From Natronospirales bacterium (GTDB lineage: Bacteria > Pseudomonadota > Gammaproteobacteria > Natronospirales > REEB76): a stretch of DNA of 34,406 nt. Every line of letters begins with the position of its first letter. The stretch's first letter is position 1. The position numbers and the translations under genes are program-made. Location: contig JAGXAL010000008.1 of assembly GCA_018971605.1 (NCBI GenBank), positions 1 to 34,406 of the forward strand, given 5' to 3'. Shown here in pieces: positions 7,472-19,553 of the stretch. The notes under the pieces were generated by a model. It made no database searches. It saw only the letters and a list, made by a program, of their open reading frames with translations, and was not told the origin of the DNA.

Positions 7472-9092
7472 CCAATGCACTCAGAACTTGTATGTCACGG
7501 CCGTACACATCGGGGCGGGATTCTAGCATGCCGGCAGCGTTTACCCAGGCGGTGAGATAAAACACGTAGATCGGCACGGGACGATGCAGGTCGATTCGCC
7601 GGGTCTTGTCACTGGCCAGCGCCGCAGCTAGCAATGCTCCGGGTTGTAATTGGCCGTCGAGGCGCAAAAGATTTTCGGCCAATTGCAGCGCGCGGGCCAC
7701 GCGGATACAGCCGTGGCTGAAGGTGCGTCGGCAGGCGCCGAACAGTTCCTGGGACGGGGTGTCGTGCAGGTACACGTCGTAACGGTTGGGAAACATGAAT
7801 TTGACACGTCCCAGCGGGTTCTCCGCTCCGGGCCGCTGGCGGAAATGATAAGGCAGACTGTCAGCAGTCCAGCGTCTCCAATCCACGGCATGCGGATCCA
7901 GTGCATGTTCCGTGGCACCCGAACCTTCCAGCACTTCGTAACCGTGTTTAGCCAGATAATCCGGATTACGCTGCGCCAGCGGCAAGATTTTTTCACCGGC
8001 GATGCTGGAGGGCACATCCCAGGGCGGATTGATCACCAGATACTGGATCGCAGAGCTGAATTCCGGAGTCTGGCGCTCGGCCTGCCCGACAATCGCATTC
8101 GCCGTAAGTAATGGCCGATCCTGAGCGTAGAGCGTGGCGCTGAAATCCGCGACGTTGACCATGAGGCGCTCGGCTGCCAGCTCGCGCGGCAGCCAGCGCA
8201 GCCGTTCCAGATTAACGCGCAAGCGATCGATGCGTGCCGCCAGCGGTTCGTTGAGCGCGGCGAGCGTGTCGGGACCCACAATGCCGTCGCTCACCAGACC
8301 GTGGCGCGCCTGAAAGCGCTTGACCACCGTTTCCACGGCTGGATTGAACAGGTTGCCTTGCACCACGCTCGGCTCAAGATCACTGCTCGCTTTGAGCCTC
8401 AGGATCAGCGCGGCGACGCGCGCGCCCTGGTCACCCGCCCGCAAGACGGCACCCTCCGGAATTACCGGCGGGGCACCGGCAGCAGCGCGCTCGCGATAGC
8501 TTGCCAGTGCCGCACGCAGCGTCTGATATTCGCGCGTTTGCGGCAGGAGACTGTCAATCAGTGCCTGGGGATCGGCGCCCGCCATTACTTGTTTGAGTTC
8601 GGGCGTCGGGTCATGGTGGAGGGAATTGAATCCCACGGGCGGATTGAGCCCCGCGCGATCCACACGGCCGTTGAGCGCATCGCTGGCGAGTGCCAGGAAA
8701 GCGTCGCTTGCCAGCAGCTCCAATGCGACCAGTTGACGCCCGCGCTCGTCGGCGTTGCTTGCCGGCGCCGCGAGCTGATCCAGAAGCAGGTTGAGCGCAT
8801 GAAAGTGGTAATCGAGGGGTCGCAAGCCTTCTGCGCGGCTCTGGCGAATCGCATTCAGCATCTGCTCCACGTTGGGCTGTGGCCCGCCATCCGCGACCCA
8901 GCCGGGCGCGTTGCTGCGGGCCGCATAGAAGGCCAGCAGCATTGCGGGCCGGTACAGTCTTTCCCCGGCAAGTGAGGTCAGGTTTTCCGGCGAGGCGAGT
9001 GCCGCGCCGATCTCGCGGGTAAGCCCCGGAGGGTTTGCCGGCAGCGCCGCGCGGCAGCCGAGCAGCAGCAGTGCGGCGCCAAGCACGATCAT
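7245..9092 (-). CDS. ldtD: L,D-transpeptidase (YcbB/LdtD-like), peptidoglycan-binding domain, lipoprotein-like signal; ORF open to 9200
   Basis: FNPAVETVVKRFQARHGLVSDGIVGPDTLAALN (PG_binding_1) and ELFGACRRTFSHGCIRVARALQLAENLL (YkuD catalytic motif); MIVLGAALLLLGC at 9092. Confidence 0.88.
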   Translation of the reverse strand: MIVLGAALLLLGCRAALPANPPGLTREIGAALASPENLTSLAGERLYRPAMLLAFYAARSNAPGWVADGGPQPNVEQMLNAIRQSRAEGLRPLDYHFHALNLLLDQLAAPASNADERGRQLVALELLASDAFLALASDALNGRVDRAGLNPPVGFNSLHHDPTPELKQVMAGADPQALIDSLLPQTREYQTLRAALASYRERAAAGAPPVIPEGAVLRAGDQGARVAALILRLKASSDLEPSVVQGNLFNPAVETVVKRFQARHGLVSDGIVGPDTLAALNEPLAARIDRLRVNLERLRWLPRELAAERLMVNVADFSATLYAQDRPLLTANAIVGQAERQTPEFSSAIQYLVINPPWDVPSSIAGEKILPLAQRNPDYLAKHGYEVLEGSGATEHALDPHAVDWRRWTADSLPYHFRQRPGAENPLGRVKFMFPNRYDVYLHDTPSQELFGACRRTFSHGCIRVARALQLAENLLRLDGQLQPGALLAAALASDKTRRIDLHRPVPIYVFYLTAWVNAAGMLESRPDVYGRDIQVLSALDAPPAAPAIATPVARRDAAVCGKRCARRNGNCFRSGAIPVNGECAGPGYRLPAVRDFRASRRSADAQRPATPGRI

Positions 9093-9163
9093 GCCCAGAC
9101 GAGCCGCCGACGATGAGGAATAAATCACAAAACCAGCATGGCAGGTGACGGGAAGACGCTCCA

Positions 9164-9238
9164 TGATCCAGGTCAAACCCGGGAAGCGGATGCTCCGCAT
9201 TACCTAAGCTCAGCCTGCCGCCGGTTTGACCTGGATCA
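9164..9238. promoter_or_regulatory. Divergent regulatory region with two inverted FNR/CRP-like boxes
   Basis: TGATCCAGGTCAAACC (9164-9179) and its exact reverse complement GGTTTGACCTGGATCA (9223-9238), each reading TTGAC-N4-ATCA. Confidence 0.5.
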
Positions 9239-9299
9239 CTGCATGGCTCGCGCCAAGAGATCAACATTTGCCTGGCCAAATGCGAAGAGGAGCCAGACC

Positions 9300-9776
9300 A
9301 TGAAATTCACGATTCCAAAACGAATGCTGATACCCACGTTGATGGGTCCCGCGGTGCTGGTGCTGATGGCAGCTGCGACGGCGCAGACGACGCCGGCTCC
9401 GCCGGCCTCCAGCCAAGTGATGCCTTGCCCCAAGATGCAATCTGCTCGCCCCGTTGCCGGGCAGCCGATGGGTTCGCGTGATTGCATGGGTCAGGGCATG
9501 CAACACAGGATGGGTCCGGGTGGAGCGCAAGGCCCGGGGTCGAAGATGGGACGTGGACCCATGGGGCAGGCAAGTCCGCCCAGCGCTTCCGGCAGCGAGG
9601 TGATCTATGGTTCGCAACTCATGACCCCGGAAGAGCGTGCCGCCTTTCGAGCCAAGCTGCGCGCCGCCAAGACCCCCGAGGAGCGCGCCAAAATCCGCGC
9701 CGCCCATCACCAGGAAATGCAGGAACGCGCCAAGAAACTCGGCATAACGCTGGCTCCGCCCCCGCAATCAGGCTGA
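9300..9776 (+). CDS. Small exported Met/Gly-rich protein of unknown function with charged TPEER-repeat C-terminus
   Basis: Signal-like MLIPTLMGPAVLVLMAAATAQ; MGQGMQHRMGPGG..GRGPMGQ; LMTPEERAAFRAKLRAAKTPEERAKIRAAHHQEMQERAKKLGITL; GAGGAG SD. Confidence 0.75.
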   Translation: MKFTIPKRMLIPTLMGPAVLVLMAAATAQTTPAPPASSQVMPCPKMQSARPVAGQPMGSRDCMGQGMQHRMGPGGAQGPGSKMGRGPMGQASPPSASGSEVIYGSQLMTPEERAAFRAKLRAAKTPEERAKIRAAHHQEMQERAKKLGITLAPPPQSG

Positions 9777-9805
9777 TTGCGGACGCTATCCGCACAAAAA
9801 TCGGG

Positions 9806-11455
9806 TCAGTGGCGGTTGAAGTTCTGATAGCGCCGGATTAGCGCCCACGTCGAGCTGTCGAATCCATGCGCTGATTCAGGCGGGGCGTTTAACTGCGCAA
9901 TGGCATGCTGCGCGAGGGTTTTCCCCAACTCCACGCCCCATTGATCAAAGGCGTTGATGTCCCAGATCACGCTTTGCACAAACGTGCTGTGTTCATACAG
10001 CGCCACCAGCTGTCCCAGGGTTTCAGGCGTGAGGCGCTCGGCCAGCAACGTGTTGCTGGGGCGGTTGCCGGGGCAAATCCGGTAGGGCGCAAGTCCGGCG
10101 GGCGAGCCGGCCGTGTTGATTTCTTCCGCGGTCCGGCCGAACGCCAAGGCGGCCGATTGCGCGAACATGTTGGCCATCAGGAGATCGTGCTGGTTGCCAA
10201 GCGGATTCAGGCTGTTGCCGAAGCCGATGAAATCGCAGGGCACGAGCTGCGTGCCCTGATGGAGCAACTGATAAAAGGAGTGCTGGCCGTTGGTGCCGCG
10301 CTCGCCCCAGATCACCGGGGACGTGGCCCAGGTCAGCGGCCCGCCGTCCAGGCGCACGCTTTTGCCGTTGCTCTCCATGCCGAGCTGCTGCAGATAAGCC
10401 GGGAAGTATTTGAGGTATTCATCGTAGGGCAGGATTGCCGCTGTCTGCGCCTTGAAAAAATTCGCGTACCAGATCGCCAGCAGACCCATGAGCACCGGCA
10501 TGTTGCGCGCGGTGGGCGCCGTGCGGAAGTGTTCATCCATGGCGTGAAAGCCGGCGAGGAGGGCGCGGAAGTTTTCCGGGCCGATTGCGAGCATGCTGGA
10601 CAAACCGATCGCGGAATCCATGGAATAGCGGCCGCCGACCCAATCCCAGAAGCCGAAGACGTTTTTCGCGGGAATTCCGAATTTTTCAGCGGCGGCACTA
10701 TTGGCCGAGACCGCAACGAAATGCCGCTGGATCGCAGCCGCACCCCCGAGCGCGTTCTGGCACCAGGCGCGAGCGCTGTCTGCATTGGCCATGGTTTCCA
10801 GAGTGGTGAAGGTCTTGGAGCTGACGATGAACAGCGTGGTGCCCGGGTCCAGGTCGCGCAGGTTTTCCGTGAGCGCGGTGCCGTCCACGTTGGAAACAAA
10901 GCGGAAATTCAGGTCGCGCCGGCTGTAATGGCGCAGCGCTTCGTAAGCCATCAATGGCCCGAGATCGGAACCTCCGAGACCGATGTTTACGACGGTACGG
11001 ATGGGTTTGCCGTTTGCGCCGCGCCACACGTCGCTGCGCACTTGCTCGGAAAACACCGCCATGCGTTCCAGCGTGGCCTGTACCTGCGGCACGATGTCCA
11101 CGCCATCCACCCTCATGCGCACGCCGCGGGGAGCGCGCAGTGCCACGTGCAACGCGGCGCGCTGCTCACTCACGTTGATTTTATCGCCACGGAACATCGC
11201 GGCGATGCGTTCAGGCAGTTCGCATTCCTCCGCCAGCGCCAGCAACAGCTGTAGCGTTTCATCTGTAACGCGGTTCTTGGAGTAATCCAGGTACCAGCCG
11301 GCTGCTTCCAGCGTCAGGCGTGCACCGCGCTTCTGGTCGGCATCGAATAATTGTCGCAGCTGCACATCCCGCATGTGCTGATGGTGTGTCGCCAGGGCCT
11401 TCCAGGCGCGGCGTTCAGTCAGCGGTGGCCGCTTGCCGGCAACATGCTTGGTCAC
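9806..11455 (-). CDS. pgi: Glucose-6-phosphate isomerase (GTG start)
   Basis: [61 protein letters not shown]. Confidence 0.97.
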   Translation of the reverse strand: MTKHVAGKRPPLTERRAWKALATHHQHMRDVQLRQLFDADQKRGARLTLEAAGWYLDYSKNRVTDETLQLLLALAEECELPERIAAMFRGDKINVSEQRAALHVALRAPRGVRMRVDGVDIVPQVQATLERMAVFSEQVRSDVWRGANGKPIRTVVNIGLGGSDLGPLMAYEALRHYSRRDLNFRFVSNVDGTALTENLRDLDPGTTLFIVSSKTFTTLETMANADSARAWCQNALGGAAAIQRHFVAVSANSAAAEKFGIPAKNVFGFWDWVGGRYSMDSAIGLSSMLAIGPENFRALLAGFHAMDEHFRTAPTARNMPVLMGLLAIWYANFFKAQTAAILPYDEYLKYFPAYLQQLGMESNGKSVRLDGGPLTWATSPVIWGERGTNGQHSFYQLLHQGTQLVPCDFIGFGNSLNPLGNQHDLLMANMFAQSAALAFGRTAEEINTAGSPAGLAPYRICPGNRPSNTLLAERLTPETLGQLVALYEHSTFVQSVIWDINAFDQWGVELGKTLAQHAIAQLNAPPESAHGFDSSTWALIRRYQNFNRH

Positions 11456-11477
11456 GCGGTAACCCCGTTATGCTCGA

Positions 11478-11810
11478 TTAGAAGGATGCAAACTCGTGTG
11501 GCAGCCGCGCATCCAGATCGCGTAGGCGCGCTTCCAGTTCCCGGATGCGTTCGATCAGTGTCAGCACCACGGCCAGGCCGGAGGCATCCAGATCCAGGTC
11601 GCGGTGCAGACGCACGGCGGTCCGGGCCAGCGGCAGGCAATCGCTGCCAAAGGTCCAGGCGGGAGTCTCTGGATCGAGCGGTGCCAGCACCCCGGCTTCC
11701 ACCAGCTGCCGCAGTTCGCTTTCCGACAACCCGGATCGCTGCATGAATTCGTGCAACGACAACTCCTGCGGAGCATCCGTCCAATGCACTTCAGTGAGCT
11801 CGACTCGCAT
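11478..11810 (-). CDS. cbpM: Chaperone modulator CbpM-like
   Basis: 110 aa, MerR/CbpM-like [25 protein letters not shown]; directly downstream of and overlapping cbpA. Confidence 0.8.
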   Translation of the reverse strand: MRVELTEVHWTDAPQELSLHEFMQRSGLSESELRQLVEAGVLAPLDPETPAWTFGSDCLPLARTAVRLHRDLDLDASGLAVVLTLIERIRELEARLRDLDARLPHEFASF

Positions 11811-12753
11811 GGCTCACCTCCTGTTGATAATGGGCGCGCGGCTGGAAATCGGAGCCGGCGGCCAGCTGTTTGAAGAGTTCGCGTTGTGGTTCGGTGAGCT
11901 TGGCGGGCGTGACGATTTGCACGATGGCAAACATATCGCCCGCGCCACCCTGGGGTTTGGGCAAGCCGCGCCCCGGCAGACGCAACTGCCGGCCGGAGGA
12001 GGAGCCCGGCTGGATTTTGAGGCGCACCGGTCCGTCGGGGGTGGGTAACTCGATACTGGCGCCGAGGGCCGCTTCCCAGGGTGCCAGCGGCAAATCCAGA
12101 TACACGTCGTGGCCGGTTACGCGATACAAAGGATGCGGCTGCAGGCGGATATTGAGGTACAGATCGCCGTCGTGCCCGCCGTTCAATCCCTTGCCGCCTT
12201 TGCCGGGTACCCGCAGGCGTTGTCCGTCGCTGGCGCCCTTGGGGATGCGAGCAGTGAATTTATGCGGAGTGCGGCGGGCGACGCCGTGCGAGTCGTATTC
12301 CGGCAAGTCCAATGCGAGGTTCACCTGCGTGCCGTGATAAGCATCCGTCAGGCTGATGGGTACGGATACCTCGTAGTCCTGACCGGCCATGGGCACGTGC
12401 GCGGAGGCTTTTCCGGCACGGAAGCGTCCGCCCTGCAGGCCGGCGAGCAGGTCCGCGAGGTCAATGTCCTCGAATGAAAACGGGGCATCGCTGTAGCGCG
12501 CCTGCCAGTCCGGCGGCGGGCGGAATTGCTCGCCCGCGCGTGGCTGACCAAGCTGGTCGTAGGCCGCGCGTTTCTCCGGATCCTTGAGCGTCTGATAGGC
12601 TTCGGCGACATCCTTGAATTTCTCGGTGGCGTCTTTTTCCTTGGATACGTCCGGATGATATTTGCGCGCCAGTTTGCGGTAGGCCTGTTTGATGGCCTCG
12701 GCGCTGGCAACGCGCGGCACGCCCAGAATTTCGTAGTAGTCCTTGTAGCGCAT
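11791..12753 (-). CDS. cbpA: Curved-DNA-binding DnaJ-family co-chaperone
   Basis: J domain [10 protein letters not shown]...[14 protein letters not shown]-terminal DnaJ domains, no zinc-finger Cys repeats. Confidence 0.92.
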   Translation of the reverse strand: MRYKDYYEILGVPRVASAEAIKQAYRKLARKYHPDVSKEKDATEKFKDVAEAYQTLKDPEKRAAYDQLGQPRAGEQFRPPPDWQARYSDAPFSFEDIDLADLLAGLQGGRFRAGKASAHVPMAGQDYEVSVPISLTDAYHGTQVNLALDLPEYDSHGVARRTPHKFTARIPKGASDGQRLRVPGKGGKGLNGGHDGDLYLNIRLQPHPLYRVTGHDVYLDLPLAPWEAALGASIELPTPDGPVRLKIQPGSSSGRQLRLPGRGLPKPQGGAGDMFAIVQIVTPAKLTEPQRELFKQLAAGSDFQPRAHYQQEVSHASRAH

Positions 12754-12996
12754 GGTTCTACGGAAGGCTCGGCGTTATTGCGTGGGAGGCACCAGTGTAA
12801 ACGATGGCTGCAGCCGGGCACGGCGGGTGGTCGGAGCAGTGCGCGGAGGCACATGATCCGACCGGCGGTCCCGGCGGCCTGCCGCAAATTTGTATAATGG
12901 CGGCGTGTAACGGTTACCCCCGATGCTGCCTTGGCCGTCGCGCTCCCAAGTCTTTGATATACTTGAAAAACTAATGGTCGCTACGCGACGGAAGCG

Positions 12997-13081
12997 GCGA
13001 AAGTGGCGGAACTGGTAGACGCGCTGGATTTAGGTTCCAGTGGGGTAACCCGTGAGAGTTCGAGTCTCTCCTTTCGCACCA
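12997..13081 (+). tRNA. tRNA-Leu (anticodon TAG)
   Basis: Acceptor GCGAAAG/CTTTCGC, anticodon loop TTTAGGT, long variable arm, encoded CCA. Confidence 0.95.
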
Positions 13082-13145
13082 TAATGAACGCCGGGGTGCG
13101 CGAACCGTGACGGCGGTACGGCGGCAACTGTGAGGAATGCAAGCA

Positions 13146-14492
13146 ATGCAAGTGTCCATTGAAACCACGGCTGGCCTGGAACGGCGCATGAAAGTACAGG
13201 TGCCGGCCGAACGCGTGGAGCGCGAAGTCGAGCAGCGCCTGAGAAACCTGGGCAAGCGCGCCAAGCTCAACGGCTTCCGTCCCGGCAAGATCCCTTTCGA
13301 TGTGGTCAAGAAGCGCTTTGGCGGCGAAGTGCGCCAGGAAGTGCTGAGCGATCTGCTGCGCGATACCTGCAGCGAAGCCCTGGCGCAGGAGAAGGTCAAT
13401 CCGGCCGGCGGTCCGCGCATTGACACGGTCAACAACGAACCGGGCAAGGACCTCGAATACACCGCGACCTTTGAAGTCTACCCGGAAATCCAGCTTCAGG
13501 GTCTCGAGGGAATCGCGGTGGAAAAGCCGCAGGCGGAAATCACCGCGGCTGACGTGGATGCCATGCTCGACAATCTGCGTCACCAGCGCGCCCGTTGGGA
13601 AACGGTGATGCGTCCGGCACGTAAGGGCGATCGCCTGCAACTGGATTTCGAGGGGCGTGTGGATGGCGCGAGTTTCCCCGGCGGCAAGGGCGAGAAGTTG
13701 CTGGTGGTGCTGGGTGAAAACCGCATGCTCAAGGATTTTGAGTCCGGCCTCGACGGCGTACGTGCGGATGAGGCACGCGATTTCGAGGTGCGTTTCCCTG
13801 ATGATTACGCCAGCAAGGAAGTGGCCGGCAAGACCGCAAGCTTTCACACGCAGGTGCATCGCATCGAGCAGCAGGTATTGCCGGAGCTGAATGAGGAATT
13901 TTGCAGGAGTTTCGGCGTGACCGAAGGCGGCCTGGAAAAGCTGCGCGCCGAGGTCCTCGCGAATATGCAGCAGGAACTGGCGGATACCGTGCGCGGCCGC
14001 ATGAAGCAGCAGGTCCTGGATGCGCTGCTCGCGGCCAATCCGGTGAACCTGCCGAAGGCGCTGCTCGATGAGGAGATCGAGCATCTGCGCCAGGATGCGC
14101 TAACGCGCATGGGCATCAAGGGCACCAAGAAATCCGTGGATCTGCCCGACGAGCTGTTCCGCGAGCAAGCCACGCGGCGCGTGACGCTGGGTCTGATTAT
14201 CGGCGAGCTCATCACCCGCCGGCAATTACAGGTGGACGCCAAGCGCGTCGAACAGCGTTTGCAGCGCCTGGCCGAGGATTACAGCAATCCCGGCGAGGCG
14301 CTGCGCAGCCTGCGCTCGAATTCGGCGGTCATGCGCGAGATCGAAGGGCTGGTACTCGAGGATCAGGTCGTGGACGGGTTGCTCGAGAAGGCCGCAGTAT
14401 CTGACAAATCGGTGAGTTTCCGGGAACTGATGAATTTCCACGAGCATGATCATGAGCATCACGAGCAGGAGCACCAACATGGGCACGCCTAG
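13146..14492 (+). CDS. tig: Trigger factor with His-rich C-terminal tail
   Basis: MQVSIETTAGLERRMKVQVPAERVEREVEQRL; NGFRPGKIPFDVVKKRFG; PPIase-like centre; followed by clpP. GAGGA is 9 nt before ATG 13146. Confidence 0.95.
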   Translation: MQVSIETTAGLERRMKVQVPAERVEREVEQRLRNLGKRAKLNGFRPGKIPFDVVKKRFGGEVRQEVLSDLLRDTCSEALAQEKVNPAGGPRIDTVNNEPGKDLEYTATFEVYPEIQLQGLEGIAVEKPQAEITAADVDAMLDNLRHQRARWETVMRPARKGDRLQLDFEGRVDGASFPGGKGEKLLVVLGENRMLKDFESGLDGVRADEARDFEVRFPDDYASKEVAGKTASFHTQVHRIEQQVLPELNEEFCRSFGVTEGGLEKLRAEVLANMQQELADTVRGRMKQQVLDALLAANPVNLPKALLDEEIEHLRQDALTRMGIKGTKKSVDLPDELFREQATRRVTLGLIIGELITRRQLQVDAKRVEQRLQRLAEDYSNPGEALRSLRSNSAVMREIEGLVLEDQVVDGLLEKAAVSDKSVSFRELMNFHEHDHEHHEQEHQHGHA

Positions 14493-14516
14493 CGCGCCCC
14501 ATAAGGCAGCAAACAC

Positions 14517-15137
14517 ATGAAGGCAAGCGGCGAAACCCAAGGTCTGAATCTGGTCCCCATCGTAGTCGAGCAAACCGCACGCGGTGAGCGTTCCTACGAC
14601 ATTTATTCACGCCTGCTCAAGGAGCGTTTGATTTTCATCGTGGGCGCGATTGACGATTACGTGGCCAACCTGGTGGTGGCGCAGTTGTTGTTTCTGGAAT
14701 CGGAGAACCCCGACAAGGACATCAGCGTGTATATCAATTCGCCGGGCGGCTCGGTCACCGCCGGCCTGTCGATTTACGACACCATGCAGTTCGTCAAGCC
14801 GGACGTGTCCACCATCTGCGTGGGCCAAGCGGCCAGCATGGGCGCGCTGCTGCTGACGGGCGGCGCCAAAGGCAAGCGTTACTGCCTGCCGCACTCGCGC
14901 ATGATGATCCACCAACCGCACGGGGGCGCCCAGGGCCAGGCAGCCGATATCGATATCCAGGCGCGCGAAATCCTGCATTTGCGAGAGCGCGTCAACCAGA
15001 TTCTCGCCAAGCACAGCGGCCAAAGAATCGAGCAAATTCAACAAGATACGGACCGTGACCGCTTCATGGGGTCGGAGGAGGCGGTCAAGTACGGCCTGAT
15101 TGACGCAGTGCTGGAGAAGCGCCAAGTCAAGACCTAG
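14517..15137 (+). CDS. clpP: ATP-dependent Clp protease proteolytic subunit
   Basis: [41 protein letters not shown] (Ser), [11 protein letters not shown] (His). Confidence 0.97.
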   Translation: MKASGETQGLNLVPIVVEQTARGERSYDIYSRLLKERLIFIVGAIDDYVANLVVAQLLFLESENPDKDISVYINSPGGSVTAGLSIYDTMQFVKPDVSTICVGQAASMGALLLTGGAKGKRYCLPHSRMMIHQPHGGAQGQAADIDIQAREILHLRERVNQILAKHSGQRIEQIQQDTDRDRFMGSEEAVKYGLIDAVLEKRQVKT

Positions 15138-15258
15138 GGAACATCCCGGCCGCGCCTGGCTTCTAACAGGCGGCCGGGCTATTGAAGCGCACGGCGGAAA
15201 TCCCCATAGTGTGGGCCGCGGGCTACGGCCCCCGATATTTCCAGAGGTAGACAGCGAC

Positions 15259-16548
<1,290 letters not shown>

Positions 16549-16551
16549 CTG

Positions 16552-16576
16552 CTTGAATCCTGCCAAACCGCCCATA
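16552..16576 (+). promoter_or_regulatory. Candidate sigma32 (heat-shock) promoter for lon
   Basis: CTTGAA (16552-16557), 13-nt spacer, CCCATA (16571-16576), ~70 nt before the lon start. Confidence 0.5.
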
Positions 16577-16644
16577 AACACTACGGCGGTGCCACTGACT
16601 ATCCCCAACCTGTTTGAGCAAGCACAATCCGTGAAGGACCAGCC

Positions 16645-19083
16645 GTGAGCAGCGAAAACCGCCAGAATGACCTCCTCGAGGGCCAGCCGATGCTGGTACC
16701 GGTGTTGCCGCTGCGCGACGTGGTGGTATATCCGCACATGGTGATCCCGCTGTTCGTGGGTCGCGACAAGTCCATCAAGGCGCTGGACCACAGCATGCAG
16801 GCGGGCAAGCAGATACTGCTGATTGCCCAGAAAAGCCCGGAGGTGGACGATCCCAAGGACTCCGACCTGTACCGCGTGGGCACCCTGGCCACGATCCTGC
16901 AAATGGTCAAGCTGCCGGACGGCACCGTGAAGGTGCTGGTCGAGGGCGGTGACCGGGCGCGTATCCAGCAAATCAATGACGCCGAATATTTTTCCGCGAT
17001 GGCCGCGGTGGTGCGCGTCCAGGGCCAGTACGACGAGCGCGAGGTGGACGTGCTGATGCGCTCGGCACTGTCGCTGTTTGACCAATACGTCAAACTCAAC
17101 AAGAAAATTCCACCGGAACTGCTGACCTCGCTGGCGGGAGTGGACCAGCCGGGACGACTGGCGGACACCATCGCTGCGCACATGCAGCTCAAATTGGACG
17201 AGAAGCAGAAGATTCTCGAGCTCGAGGATGTGCGTGCGCGCCTGGAGCACGTGATGGCGCTGATCGAGGGCGAGATCGACATCCTGCAGATCGAAAAGCG
17301 CATCCGCGGCCGCGTCAAGCAGCAAATGGAGAAAAGCCAGCGCGAGTATTACCTGAATGAGCAGATGAAGGCCATCCAGAAGGAACTGGGAGACCTGGAA
17401 GACGCGCCCAACGAAATCGAAGAGCTGGAAAAGCGCATCCACAAGGCGGGCATGTCCAAGGAGGCGCGCGACAAGGCGCTGGCCGAGTTCAACAAGCTCA
17501 AGCTCATGTCACCGATGTCGGCCGAGGCCACGGTGGTGCGCAACTACGTCGATTGGCTGGTGAACGTCCCGTGGAAGAAGCGTACGCGCGTGCGTCACGA
17601 CCTGGGGGCTGCGGAGAAGATCCTCGAGGCCGATCATTACGGGCTGGAAAAGGTCAAGGAGCGCATTCTCGAATACCTGGCCGTGCAGCAGCGCGTCAAC
17701 AAGCTCAAAGGCCCGATCCTGTGTCTCGTGGGTCCGCCGGGCGTGGGCAAAACCTCGCTCGGCCAAAGCATTGCCCGTGCCACCAATCGCAAGTTCGTGC
17801 GCATGTCGCTCGGCGGCGTGCGCGATGAGGCTGAAATCCGCGGCCATCGGCGCACCTACATCGGCTCGATGCCCGGCAAGATTTTGCAGAACATGGCCAA
17901 GGTGGAGGTACGCAATCCGCTGTTCCTGCTCGACGAGGTGGACAAGATGTCCATGGATTTCCGCGGTGATCCGTCCTCGGCGCTGCTGGAGGTGCTGGAT
18001 CCGGAGCAGAACAACACCTTCAACGATCACTATCTGGAAGTGGACTTTGATCTTTCCGAAGTTTTGTTCGTGGCTACGGCCAATACCATGAACATCCCTG
18101 CGCCTTTGCTGGATCGCATGGAGGTCATCCGTCTGCCGGGTTACACGGAGGACGAGAAGATCAACATCGCTATGAAGTATCTGGTGCCGAAGCAGATGCG
18201 CAACAACGGGCTTAAACCCGACGAGCTGGTGATCGGGGAAAGCGCGGTCACCGACATCATCCGTTACTACACCCGCGAAGCCGGCGTGCGCAGCCTGGAG
18301 CGCGAGATTTCCAAGATTTGCCGCAAGGTGGTCAAGGGACTGTTGCTGAAGCCTCGTGACAAGCAGGTGCATGTGCTGCCGAGCAATCTGGACAGCTATC
18401 TGGGTGTACGCCGTTTCCGCTACGGCCGTGCCGAAGAGCACGACCAGGTCGGCCAGGTCACCGGTCTGGCCTGGACCGAAGTGGGCGGTGAGTTGCTGAC
18501 CATCGAAGCCACGGTGGTGCCCGGTAAGGGCAAACTTATCCACACCGGCCAACTCGGCGCGGTGATGCAGGAATCCATTCAGGCGGCACTCACCGTGGTG
18601 CGCAGTCGCGCGGCACTGCTGGGTATCGAGCCGGATTTCCATCAGAAATATGACGTGCATATCCACGTCCCCGAGGGCGCCACGCCAAAAGACGGCCCCA
18701 GCGCCGGTGTCGGGATGTGCACCGCGCTGGTGTCGGCACTGACGAAGATTCCGGTGCGTGCTGATGTCGCCATGACCGGCGAAATAACGCTGCGGGGAGA
18801 GGTCTTGCCGATCGGCGGATTGAAAGAAAAACTCCTCGCGGCGCATCGAGGTGGCATCGGTATCGTGCTGATTCCTCAGGAAAATGCCAAGGACTTGGTG
18901 GAAATCCCGAAGAACATCAAAGGCGCGCTGGATATCCGCCCCATGCGCTGGATAGACGACATTCTTAAAGCAGCACTCGAGAATATGCCCGAGCCCAAAG
19001 CGACTGCGGCGCTTGCCGCAACCGTGCCGCCGGCCGAGGCGGTTGCGCCACAGACCGAATCCGAAGGCGTACGCCCCCATTGA
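16645..19083 (+). CDS. lon: ATP-dependent protease Lon (GTG start)
   Basis: [37 protein letters not shown]; catalytic [14 protein letters not shown]. Confidence 0.97.
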   Translation: MSSENRQNDLLEGQPMLVPVLPLRDVVVYPHMVIPLFVGRDKSIKALDHSMQAGKQILLIAQKSPEVDDPKDSDLYRVGTLATILQMVKLPDGTVKVLVEGGDRARIQQINDAEYFSAMAAVVRVQGQYDEREVDVLMRSALSLFDQYVKLNKKIPPELLTSLAGVDQPGRLADTIAAHMQLKLDEKQKILELEDVRARLEHVMALIEGEIDILQIEKRIRGRVKQQMEKSQREYYLNEQMKAIQKELGDLEDAPNEIEELEKRIHKAGMSKEARDKALAEFNKLKLMSPMSAEATVVRNYVDWLVNVPWKKRTRVRHDLGAAEKILEADHYGLEKVKERILEYLAVQQRVNKLKGPILCLVGPPGVGKTSLGQSIARATNRKFVRMSLGGVRDEAEIRGHRRTYIGSMPGKILQNMAKVEVRNPLFLLDEVDKMSMDFRGDPSSALLEVLDPEQNNTFNDHYLEVDFDLSEVLFVATANTMNIPAPLLDRMEVIRLPGYTEDEKINIAMKYLVPKQMRNNGLKPDELVIGESAVTDIIRYYTREAGVRSLEREISKICRKVVKGLLLKPRDKQVHVLPSNLDSYLGVRRFRYGRAEEHDQVGQVTGLAWTEVGGELLTIEATVVPGKGKLIHTGQLGAVMQESIQAALTVVRSRAALLGIEPDFHQKYDVHIHVPEGATPKDGPSAGVGMCTALVSALTKIPVRADVAMTGEITLRGEVLPIGGLKEKLLAAHRGGIGIVLIPQENAKDLVEIPKNIKGALDIRPMRWIDDILKAALENMPEPKATAALAATVPPAEAVAPQTESEGVRPH

Positions 19084-19100
19084 ATCGGGGAAACCGCAAG

Positions 19101-19130
19101 TTGACAAGCATTTATGGGCGCCTGTATAAA
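19101..19130 (+). promoter_or_regulatory. Candidate sigma70 promoter for hupB
   Basis: TTGACA (19101-19106), 18-nt spacer, TATAAA (19125-19130). Confidence 0.6.
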
Positions 19131-19269
19131 CTTGCGCTTCAAGAAGGCAGTAAAATCAAGGCGTCAAGGTATCTTGGGCGTGTGCGCTGTTGGAGAATCG
19201 CTTAGCGTTCCATTGAGCCCATGCGGGCAATGACCTTCCACATTCAAGCAACCCACGGGACAAAACACC

Positions 19270-19542
19270 ATGAACAAGGCTGAATTGATCAATGCAGTTG
19301 CCGAGTCCACCAAACTTTCGCATGCTGATGCTGACCGCGCGGTGCAGTCGGTGCTGCATTCCATCACCACTGCGCTGCGCAACGGTGACCAGGTAGTGCT
19401 GGTGGGTTTTGGCACATTCACGGTCAAGCATCGTGCGGCACGTACCGGACGCAATCCGCAAACCGGACAAACAATCCAAATTGCGGCGAGCAAAGTGCCG
19501 GGCTTCAAGGCTGGCAAAGCCCTGAAGGATGCCGTAAACTAA
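19270..19542 (+). CDS. hupB: DNA-binding protein HU-beta
   Basis: [25 protein letters not shown]...[21 protein letters not shown]; downstream of lon. Confidence 0.95.
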   Translation: MNKAELINAVAESTKLSHADADRAVQSVLHSITTALRNGDQVVLVGFGTFTVKHRAARTGRNPQTGQTIQIAASKVPGFKAGKALKDAVN

Positions 19543-19553
19543 AACGCTCTTCG

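Noticed and set aside
9905-11254. 449-aa plus-strand ORF opposite pgi
   Set aside because: Antisense shadow of a conserved gene.
15144-15175. Inverted repeat between clpP and clpX as a rho-independent terminator
   Set aside because: Stem CCCGGCC..GGCCGGG is present but no T tract follows; kept out of the feature list.
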